Part shown: piece after piece, positions 23,196 to 32,637 of the stretch
Numbering within the stretch: position 1 is the first letter of the stretch
How the letters are laid out: the number at the start of each line of letters is the position of its first letter
Source of the DNA: Isoetes taiwanensis
Taxonomy: Eukaryota > Streptophyta > Lycopodiopsida > Isoetales > Isoetaceae
NCBI GenBank assembly: GCA_021234155.1
Contig: JAJEKV010000039.1
Coordinates: 2,110,001 to 2,174,000, forward strand
DNA length: 64,000 bases
Direction of reading: 5' to 3'
The notes under the pieces: model-generated
Told to the model about the DNA's origin: nothing
Seen by the model: the letters and a program-made list of their open reading frames with translations, nothing else
Database searches by the model: none
Translations under genes and position numbers: made by a program

Positions 23196-23608
23196 ATGCT
23201 TCATAATTTGCCAAAGGAATTAGATCTTGCCTCCTTATGCAAGCATTGTTGGAATTGTATTATTTTTGGGTATGCTAGCCATAGACAATTGGATGAAGTT
23301 TTGCAATTCTTTACTGAAATGCAAATGCAAAGTATGCAGCCCAACCATGTAACCTTCATTGGAATTCTTGATGCATGTTCAAACACCATAGCTTTGTCTC
23401 TCGTGAAAAATGGATTCAATGCACTTATCAATATGTATGGCACAATGTGGTCTCATGGAATTCATTAATTACAGCATATGGGCAACATGGATATGGAAAA
23501 GATGCCATTTGCGTGATGCAAGCAGAGGGCGTGATGCTTGATGAGGTTACACTTTATAGCATCATTTCTGGGTGTAGTCATGCTGGCCCTTTGGAGGAAA
23601 AGCATTGA
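23196..23608 (+). pseudogene. PPR gene remnant with internal deletions
   Basis: Two overlapping frames carry PPR repeats: QLDEVLQFFTEMQMQSMQPN with HVTFIGILDACSN, then NALINMYG, then VVSWNSLITAYGQHGYGKDA, and MQAEGVMLDEVTLYSIISGC with SHAGPLEE. Typical linkers between these blocks are missing, and a frameshift separates the halves near 23450. It is a pseudogene fragment of a different part of a PPR protein from that at 18215. Confidence 0.8.
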
Positions 23609-23839
23609 TTAGCAGGATTTTTTGTACCTCCATTAATCAAAGTAGGGTATTCGGAGTCTCACGCTCAAAGTCTAAATTTGGAGCCTATAAATTATGCAAT
23701 TTAAAATATATGGTTTGCAATAACACATCATCCATTTTGTACTTTTATTTTATTTTGATTTTTATTTTTTTGTTTACCTCAGAGTTTATCTATGTTTGTT
23801 TCTTTTGGGGCCCAAAGGGCCGAAAATTTTTTCTAATAT

Positions 23840-24330
23840 AACAACCAACATAACTACAATTAACATTAATTAACACAAACCATAACTACAATTAACATTA
23901 ATTAACACAAACCATTACATTAAACATGTTTAAAATTAAATTCCCCCTTAAACCCCCTTTTGTTTGGGTGCATATTCACATGGGGGGTGACTCCGGGCAA
24001 CGAGAGCTGTTGGATAGGCATATTCACCCCTTATTCCTTAATCTACACCGTACACAAAGTTCCTCGTTTGTGGGGTATGGATGTATAGAATTTGTTATAC
24101 TATATAACAAGATTTGCAAAATACTATAAGATTTCAGGTAATATACTATATGGTGTTGATTTTGTACGTGCAAAACATAATTACAGGGGCTCTCGCTGCC
24201 CTACGTCACCCCCCGTGTGAATATGCACCCAAACAAAAGGGGGTTTAAGGGGGAATTTAATTTTAAACATGTTTAATGTAATGGTTTGTGCTGTAGTTAT
24301 GGTTTGTGTTAATTAATGTTATGTTGTATA
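23840..24330. mobile_element. Fold-back (MITE-like) element with arms of over 100 bp
   Basis: The left arm (about 23860-24010) reads AACATTAATTAACACAAACC through CCCCTTAAACCCCC and GTGCATATTCACATGGGGGG. The right arm (about 24185-24325) is its reverse complement with few changes. The loop between shows no coding. A duplicated 38-bp block sits at the left end (23841-23916). A clean target duplication was not found. Confidence 0.75.
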
Positions 24331-24500
24331 GGGGAAGGGAAGCAGGGGCTCCCTTCCGCAAAATCGACTGGGGCCCCGCGACCGGCGACAGCCGGGAGCG
24401 GGCCTACCGATTTCTAAAGCCTCCAGAACATTATATTCTATTTTATCTTAATTAGAACATTACCCTTAAGTATATTTGAAACATAAATTATTCGTAGAAT

Positions 24501-24570
24501 TAATGCTTGGTCTAGTGGTTAGAATGGGGGGTTGGAGGGTTAATGAGTAGGGTTTGAATCTCCCCCATAA
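24501..24570 (+). repeat. tRNA-like SINE segment, copy 1
   Basis: Box-A-like TGGTCTAGTGGTTAG is followed about 30 bp on by box-B-like GGGTTTGAATC, as in a Pol III tRNA promoter. It lacks a complete cloverleaf, so it is a tRNA-derived element rather than a tRNA gene. Confidence 0.55.
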
Positions 24571-24611
24571 CATAGAAACTTTTAAAAGCCTTTCCTTAAT
24601 ATTTGTTGAAA

Positions 24612-25434
24612 ATAACAAGGCCCGAGCATCCAATGTGAACCGTAGGATCTTGGACTAAGGATTATGATCAATCTGGACCGTAGGATCGATTACATATAAT
24701 TCCCAAAGCCATGTGCACCGTAGGATATGTCCCCATGCAACGTGAGCTGTAGGATCTCGGACCGGCGGTCAGGATCAGATCAACCTGGACCGTAGGATCG
24801 CGTCTATACGGATTATATATAAACTCCCAAGCCATCTGGGCCGTAGGATACGTCCCAAAGCCACGTGAGCCGTCGGATCTCGAACGGACGGTCGAATAAG
24901 CGCGACAAACATAAGAAGATATATAGAGTAGATATAAAAGTCTTATATATATATACAATTCGGTATAAATTTATACCGTTCTCGGTATAGATTTATACCG
25001 CAAGAGTTCTCTTTTCTTGTCGGAAGGCCCGAGCATCCAATGTGAACCGTAGGATCTTGGACTAAGGATTATGATCAATCTGGACCGTAGGATCGATTAC
25101 ATATAATTCCCAAAGCCATGTGCACCGTAGGATATGTCCCCAAGCAACGTGAGCCGTAGGATCTCGGACCGACGGTCAAGATCAGATCAACCTGGGCCGT
25201 AGGATCGCATCTATACGGATTATATATAAACTCCCAAGCCATCTGGGCCGTAGGATACGTCCCAAAGCCACGTGAGTTGTCGGATCTCGAACGGACGGTC
25301 GGATAAGCGCGACAAACATAAGTAGATATAATATATAGAGTAGATATAAAAGTCTTATATATATACAATTCGGTATAAATTTATACCGTTCTCGGTATAG
25401 ATTTATACCGCAAGAGTTCTCTTTTCTTATCGGA
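24612..25434 (-). repeat. Two tandem copies (about 410 bp) of the ATCCTACGG box array
   Basis: 24618-25015 is repeated at 25028-25430 almost exactly. Read on the minus strand each copy holds successive boxes around ATCCTACGG separated by 25-45 bp. Each ends with two TATAAATTTATACCG-type palindromes near 24962/24986 and 25371/25395. These are divergently oriented relative to the plus-strand copies that follow. The open frames across them repeat the same translation and are not genes. Confidence 0.8.
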
Positions 25435-25440
25435 TATCAT

Positions 25441-26690
25441 AACATATATATGTTCTTATGTTTGTCCTCTTGAATCCGGCCGTTGATCCGAGATCCTACG
25501 GCTCACGTGGCTTTGGGACGTATCCTATGGCCCAGGTGGCTTGGGAGTTTGTGACCGATTATATGTAAGCGATCCTACGGTCCAGGTTGATCTAATCCTG
25601 ACCGTTGGTCCGAGATCCTACGGCTCACGTTGCTTTAGATATATCCTACATGATCCTACGGTCCAGATTGATCATAATCCTTGGTCCAAGATCCTACGGC
25701 TCACATTGCATGCTCGGGCCTTGGTATTTTCAACAAATTTTAAGGGAAGGCTTTTAAAGGCTTTTAAAATTTTTTATGTTATTGGGGGAATTCGAACCCT
25801 GGTCATTAACCCCCCAGCCCCTCATCCTAACCACTAGACCAGGCATTAATTCTATGAATAATTTATGTTTCAAATATACTTAAAGGTAATATTCTAATTA
25901 AGATAAAATAGAATATAACGTTCTAGATAATTCAAGAAAGTTCTAGAAAGTTCTGGAGGCTCTAGAAAGTTCTAAAATCTTCTAGAATGTTCTAGAATTC
26001 TAAAATGTTTTGGAATATAAGAGAATCTAGGGGAGATCTAAGAGAATCCTTCCAAATGTAAGGGAATCTTTGGGAATATAAGGAAATAGGGAAATACTTC
26101 CAGAAAGTTCTGGGATGTTTTGAAAGTTTCAGAATGTTCCAGAAAGTTCTAGAACGTTTTAGAAATTTGTAAAATGTAAGGGAATCTAGGAGAATTAAAG
26201 GGAATCTAAGGAAATCTCATAAATTATAAGAGAATCTAGGAAGATATTTACAAGTCTAAAGGAATCTCTTAAAATCTAGTTGAATCTAGGGGAATCTTCA
26301 TAATATCTAAGGGAATCTAAAAAGATCTTGATAAAATCTTAGAGTTTTTTTAAGATTTTGTAAAGAGCCACATAGAATGTTCTAAAATGTTTCATAATAA
26401 AGGTATAGAATATAAATCTTGGAAAAAAAAATGTTCTAGATGCTCAGGGTAAGCGCCCCAGTCTAAAAATAAAAAGTGTTTTAGACATGTTACACAGATC
26501 CAAGATAGATTATTTTGGAAGGTTTTAAATGCTCATGGGTAAGCACTTCAATCAAAATAGAAAATTCTAAGAGAATCTAAGGGAATCTTCATGAATGCTA
26601 AAGTTGAAGAATATAAGGGAATGCTAAAATTGGAATTTGCACTGTTGGAACATGCACCGTAGGACGTGTTAAATTTCTTGTATATATATA
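25441..26690 (+). repeat. Repeat-family unit 1 (box array, tRNA-like, HSE array, GAATCT tail)
   Basis: In order it holds: an ATCCTACGG box array with a G-box CACGTGGC at 25504-25511; a tRNA-like segment on the minus strand (25781-25850; box B GGTTCGAATTCC, box A TGGTCTAGTGG); and alternating TTC/GAA pentamers (25921-25997). GAATCT motifs and the end sequence CATGCACCGTAGGACGTGTT follow. No protein-coding capacity. Confidence 0.85.
25921..25997. promoter_or_regulatory. Heat-shock-element-like arrays, two runs of eight pentamers
   Basis: Run one: TTC at 25921, 25931, 25941 and 25951 alternates with GAT/GAA/GAA/GAG at 25926, 25936, 25946 and 25956. After a 1-bp slip, run two (25960-25997) alternates CTC/TTC with GAA, with one AAA. 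The spacing fits the heat-shock-factor consensus exactly; function is untested. Confidence 0.55.
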
Positions 26691-27950
26691 TCATAACATA
26701 TATATGTTCTTATATTTGTCCTCCTGAATCCGGCCGTTGATCCGAGATCCTATGGCTCATGTGGCTTTGGGAAGTATCCTATGGCCCAGGTGGCTTGGGA
26801 GTTTGTGACCGATTATATATGTAAGCGATCCTACGGTCCAGGTTGATCTGATCCTAACCGTTGGTCCGAGATCCTACGCCTCACGTTGCTTTAGATATAT
26901 CCTACATTATCCTACGGTCCAGATTGATCATAATCCTTAGTCCAAGATCCTACGGCTCACATTGCATGCTCGGGCCTTGGTATTTTCAACAAATCTTAAG
27001 GAAAGGCTTTTAAAATTTTTTATATTATTGGGGGGATTCGAACCCTGGTCATTAACCCCCAGCCCCCCATTCTAACCACTAGACCAGGCATTAATTCTAT
27101 GAATAATTTATGTTTCAAATATACTTAAAGGTAATGTTTAATTAAGATAATATTCTAGATAATTCAAGAAAGTTCTAGAAAGTTCTGGAGGCTCTAGAAA
27201 GTTCTAATATCTTCTAGAATGTTCTAGAAAGTTCTGGAATTCTAAAATGTTTTGGAATATAAGAGAATCTAGGGGAAATTTAAGAGAATCCTTCCAAATA
27301 TAAGAGAATCTTTGGGAATGTAAGGAAATAGGGAAATACTTCCAGAAAGTTCTGGGATGTTTTGAAAGTTTCAGAATGTTCCAGAAAGTTCTAGAATGTT
27401 TTAGAAATTTGTAAAATGTAAGGGAATCCATGAGAATTAAAGGGAATCTAAGGAAATCTCATAAATTATAAGAGAATCTAGGAAGATATTTACAAGTCTA
27501 AAGGAATCTCTTAAAATCTAGTTGAATCTAGGGGAATCTTCATAATATCTAAGGGAATCTAAAAAGATCTTGATGAAATCTTAGAGTTTTTTTAAGATTT
27601 TGCAAAGAGCCACAATAGAATGTTCTAAAATGTTTCATAATAAAGGTATACAATATAAATCTTGGAAAAAAAAATGTTCTAGATGCTCAGGGTAAGTGCC
27701 CCAGTCTAAAAATAGAAAGTGTTTTAGACATGTTGCACAGATCCAAGATAGATTATTTTGGAAGATTTTAAATGCTCACGGGTAAGCACCCCAGTCTAAA
27801 AAAAGAAAGTGTTTTAGACATGTTGCACAGATCCAAGATAGATTATTTTGGAAGGTTTTAAATGCTCATGAAAAGTTGAAGAATATAAAGGAATGCTAAA
27901 ATTGGAATTTGCACTGTTGGAACATGCACCGTAGGACGTGTTAAATTGAA
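26691..27950 (+). repeat. Repeat-family unit 2
   Basis: Same order as unit 1: box array, tRNA-like segment on the minus strand (27026-27093), HSE-like array (27153-27245), GAATCT motifs and the CACCGTAGGACG end. It holds an extra internal duplication of the GCTCA(C/G)GGTAAGC block (about 27680-27860). Confidence 0.85.
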
Positions 27951-28400
27951 GATATTTACAAGTCTAAAGGAATCTCTTAAAATCTAGTTGAATCTAGGGG
28001 AATCTTCATAATATCTAAGGGAATCTAAAAAGATCTTGATGAAATCTTAGAGTTTTTTTTAAGATTTTGCAAAGAGCCACAATAAAATGTTCTAAAATGT
28101 TTCATAATAAAGGTATACAATATAAATCTTGGAAAAAAAAATGTCTAGATGCTCAGGGTAAGCGCCTCAGTCTAAAAATAGAAAGTGTTTTAGACATGTT
28201 GCACAGATCCAAGATAGATTATTTTGGAAGGTTTTAAATGCTCATGGGTAAGCACTTCAATCAAAATAAAAAATTCTAAGAGAATCTAAGGAAATCTTCA
28301 TGAATGCTAAAGTTGAAGAATATAAAGGAATGCTAAAATTGGAATTTGCACTGTTGGAACATGCACTTTAGGACGTGTTAAATTTTTTTATATATATGTA
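27951..28400 (+). repeat. Partial unit 2b of the same family
   Basis: Only the second half of the unit is present, from the GATATTTACAAGTCTAAAGG block to the terminal GGACGTGTT. It is nearly identical to unit 2 and looks like a tandem duplication of that half. Confidence 0.8.
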
Positions 28401-30380
28401 AGTAGGTATATCATAACATATATATGTTCTTATGTTTGTAACGCTCAATCCGACCGTTGATCCAAGATCCTACGGCTCACGTGGCTTTGGGACGTATCCT
28501 ACGGCCCAGGTGGCTTGAGAGTTTGTTTGTAGCTTATCTATCTACTATATATTATTATCTTATGTTTGTCCCATTGAATCCGACCGTTGATCCGAGATCC
28601 TACAGCTCACGTGGCTTTGGGACGTAACCTAAGGCCCAGATGGGTTGGGGATCCGACCGTTGATCCGAGATCCTACAGCTCACGTGGTTTTGGGACGTAT
28701 CCTAAGGCCCAGATAGGTTGGGGGTTCTTATATAGACTATATGTAACGATCCTACGGTCCATGTTGATTTGATCCTGATCGTCGATCCGAGATCCTACGG
28801 CTCAGGTGGCTTGGCACATATCCTACGGTCCACATGGCTTTGGGAATTATATGTGACAGATCCTACGGCTCATATTGCTTTTATATGGTGAGATCTTGAT
28901 CGTTGATCGAGTCTAAGATCCTAAGGCTCGTATTGAATGCTCGTCCTTTAAGGAAAGGCTTTTAAAATTTTTTATGTTATTGGGGGGATTCGAACCTTGA
29001 TCATCAACCCCCCAAACCCCCCACTCTAACCACTAGACCAAGCATTAATTCAATGAATAATTTATGTTTCAAATATACTTAAGGGTAATGTTGCCATTAA
29101 GATAAAATAGCCTATAATATTCTAGCTAGTTCAAGAAAGTTCTAGAATGTTCTGGAAGGCTCTAGAAAGTTCTAGAATCTTCTAGAAAGTTCTAGAATAT
29201 AAGAGACTCTAGGGGGGATCTAAGAAAATTCTTCCAGAATGTAGGGGAATCTACAGGAATGTAAGGAAAATCTAGGGAAATACTTCCAGAAAGTTCTAGA
29301 ATATATTGAAAGTCTTAGAATCTTCCAGAAAGTCTTAGAATGTTCTAAAAAGTTCTGTAAAGGAATCCAGAAGAATCTAATAAAATGTAAGAAAATCTTA
29401 TAAAATGTAAGAGAATCTAGAAAAATATTTACAAGCCTAAGGGAACCTCTTAAAATTTGGGGGATCTAAAGGAATCTTCATAAAATCTAAGGGAATCTAA
29501 GACAATGTTGATGAAATCTTAGAGTATATAAGGAAATATTTATAGAATCTCTTTGAATCTCATGTAATGTAAGGGAACCTAGGGCAATCTCATAAAATCT
29601 AAATGAATCCTAAGCAAATCTAAGGGGATCTACATAAAATCTTGGAAAAACTAGGGAATCTTTCAAAATTTATATTTTGAAAGTCGTAGAATGTTTCAGA
29701 AAGTCTTAGAATGTTCTAAAAAGTTCTAGAATGTAAAGGAATCCAGAGGAATCTAATAGAATGTAAGAAACTCTTATAAAATGTAAGAGAATCTAGAAAA
29801 ATATTTATAAGCCTAAGAGAATCTCTTGAAATCTGGGGGATCTACAGGAATCTTCATAAAATCTAAGAGAATCTAAGAAAATGTTGTTGAAATCTTAGAG
29901 TATCTAAGGGAATCTTTATAGAATCTCTTTGAATCTCATGTAATGTAAGGGAACCTAGGGCAATCTCATAAAATCTAAAGGGATCTAAGGGGATCTTCAT
30001 AGAATCTTGGAGAATCTAGGGAATGTGCACTTGATCAGGGGTTCAAACCCTGGCCAGTGTATGTTTAGCTTTGGGAGTTGGTTACTGGGGTTATACGATG
30101 ATGATCCCCGACGTGGTAGAACTTGTGCCTATACGTGTCCTCCACTTTGTCTGCCATAAGGCAGCAGGATAAGCTCCACAATAATTGTGTGCGTATGAAC
30201 CAGTAAAAATTGGCTTCCATGTACACTGGGGCTGGTATACTGGTTATTGCCTTCTAGAATCTATGAATTTAGAGTATTCTCAAGAGATTCTTTTAGAATG
30301 TAAGGCACGATAAGAACTTGCAGCATAGGAACATGCTAAAACTCGAACATGCACCGTAGGACGCATTAAATTTCGTGTAT
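28401..30380 (+). repeat. Repeat-family unit 3
   Basis: The box array has three G-box cores (CACGTGG) at 28478, 28608 and 28681. A tRNA-like segment on the minus strand lies at 28979-29049, then an HSE-like array at 29119-29200. The GAATCT region is duplicated internally (29220-29600 resembles 29680-30000). A second box-B-like GGGGTTCAAACCCTGG lies near 30040, inside an inserted stretch (30015-30250) not seen in the other units. Confidence 0.8.
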
Positions 30381-31680
30381 ATATTATTTATCATATCATA
30401 ACATAACATATATATGTTCTTATGTTTGTAACGCTCAATCCGACCGTTGATCCGAGATCCTACGGCTCACGTGGCTTTGGGACGTATCCTACGGTCCAGA
30501 TGGCTTGGGAATTTGTATATAGACACTATGTAATCGATCATACGGCCCAGGTTGCTCTTGATGCTGATCGTTGATCCAAGATTCTATGGCTCATGTTGCT
30601 TGGCACATATCTTACGGTCCACACGGCTTTGGGAATTATATGTAATAGATCCTACGGCTCATATTGCTTTTAAATGGTGAGATCTTGATCGTTGATCGAG
30701 TCTAAGATTCTAAGGCTCATGTTAAATGCTCGTCCCTTGAGGAAAGGCTTTTAAAATTTTTTTATGTTATTGGGGGAATTTGAACCCTGTTCCCCAACCC
30801 CCTAAACCCCCCACTCTAACCACTAGACCAAGCATTAATTTCACAAATAATTTACGTTTCAAGTATACTTAAGGGTAAGTTCCCATTAAGCTATAATGTT
30901 CTAGCTAGTTCAAGAAAGTTCTAGAATGTTTTGGAAGGCTCTAGAAAGTTCTAGAATCTTCTAGAAAGTTCTAGAATATAAGAGAATCTAGGCGGATCTA
31001 AAAAAATTCTTCCAGAAAGTTCCAAATTGTTCTAATACGTTTTAGAATGTTCTAGAATATAGGGGAATCTATGGGAATGTAAGGAAATCTAGGGAAATAC
31101 TTCCAGAAAGTTCTAGAATATTTTGAAAGTCTTATAATGTTTCAGAAAATCTTAGAATGTTCTAAAAAGTTCTAGAATGTAAAGGAATTCAGAGGAATCT
31201 AATATAATGTAAGAAAATCTTATAAAATGTAAGAGAATCTAGGAAAATATTTACAAGCCTAAGGAAATCTCTTAAAATCTGGGATATCTAAAGGAATCTT
31301 CATAAAATCTAAAGGAATCTAAGCAAATGTTGATGAAATCTTAGAGTATCTAAGGGAATCTTTATAGAATCTCTTTGAATCTCATGTAATGTAAGGGAAC
31401 CTAGGGCAATCTCATAAAATCTAAAGGGATCTAAGGAGATCTTCATAGAATCTTGGAGAATCTAGAGAAATCTAATGGAATTTAGAGGGAATCTTATAAA
31501 ATTTAAAGGAATACTCACTAAACCTCCAAGAGAACCTTGGTAGAATCTTAGAGAATCTATGAATTTAGAGTATTCTCAAGAGATTCTTTTAGAATGTAGG
31601 GCACGACAAGAACTTGCAGCATAGGAACATTCTAAAACTCGAACATGCACCGTAGGACGTATTAAATTTCTTGTATATAT
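30381..31680 (+). repeat. Repeat-family unit 4
   Basis: Box array with G-box CACGTGGC at 30468-30475, a tRNA-like segment on the minus strand at 30769-30838, an HSE-like array at 30898-30980, then GAATCT motifs. It ends CATGCACCGTAGGACGTATT. It directly adjoins the right terminal inverted repeat. Confidence 0.85.
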
Positions 31681-31739
31681 ATACACATATATGTATACAA
31701 GTGTTTGTAATATGAGGGACTGCATGAAGCCGACCTTCA

Positions 31740-32617
31740 AAACACGCCCAGCGTGAAAGATTCCTTAGATTTATGAAGATGAGCCCAAGATTCCTTTAGA
31801 TTCTGCAATATTCTATGTAGATTCTCGTAGATTCTACAAAGATTCCCCTAGATTCTCCAAGATTCTATCAAGATACCTCTCGATTCTCAAAGATTTTCCT
31901 AGATTTTCTAAGATTCTCTTGAGATTCCTCTAGGTTTTCAAAGATTATCCCAAGATTCCTCTTGATTTTTTCAAGATTCCACATAGATTCTCTTAGATTT
32001 TCTAAGATTCTATAAACATTCTCCTAGAATCCTAAGATTCTCTTGAGAGTCCTCTAGATTCTCTAAGATCCTATCAAGATTCCCCTAAATTCCTCTAGGT
32101 TCTTAAAGAGTTTATCAAGATTCCCTCAGATTCCCTTACATTCATCAAAGATTCTCTCTTGAACCATGTAAATTTTCTTAGATTTTCCAATATTCTATAA
32201 AGATTCTCCTATAATACCTAAGATTCTCTTGAGATTCCTCTAGATTCTTTAAGGCCCTATGAAGATTCCCCTAGATTTTCTAAAGTTGCACCAGGATTTC
32301 CATTACATTCTCAAAGGTGCTCTCTTGAGATTCCCATAGATTCTCTATGATTCTCATGATATTCTTCTGGATTCCCTAAGATACTATAAAGATTCTCCTA
32401 GATTCCCTCAACTTACCATAGATTCCTTGAAACTCGAAGATTCCAAAAAGATTCTTAATGTTCAATCATGTTGGCTCCAATTGCGACAAAATAATGTCAA
32501 AGCACCACTCATTGGAAAGCTCTCGACGAGAGGAATCCAAGGACATGGGCCCCACCTTCATTCGACCCCTCTACCGCAAGCTACGTGCTTTTGAAGGCGA
32601 TTAAACGAAAGAAATCT
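31740..32617. repeat. Right long inverted repeat of the 22-kb island
   Basis: 31760-32450 is an AGATTC array. 32450-32617 is the unique outer part, both inverse to the left arm at 10591-12870. The arm is shorter than the left one, mainly because the left array is longer. Confidence 0.85.
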
Positions 32618-32620
32618 TCC

Positions 32621-32637
32621 TAAACCCTAAACCCTAC
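32621..32637. repeat. Two plant telomere-type repeats (telo-box)
   Basis: TAAACCCTAAACCCTAC sits right at the outer edge of the right inverted repeat. Single telo-boxes are common in plant promoters, so this may be coincidence. Confidence 0.5.

Noticed and set aside
22736-23206. A complete 156-codon phosphatase-like protein
   Set aside because: Family similarity ends at codon 77. The rest is short duplicated DNA without the metal-binding motifs.
24501-24570. A tRNA gene
   Set aside because: Only the two promoter boxes fit. I could not draw a full acceptor stem or anticodon arm, and the copies sit inside a repeat.
24668-25368. Two similar minus-strand frames of about 96 codons
   Set aside because: They simply repeat with the 410-bp tandem duplication of non-coding boxes, with no family motif or start context.
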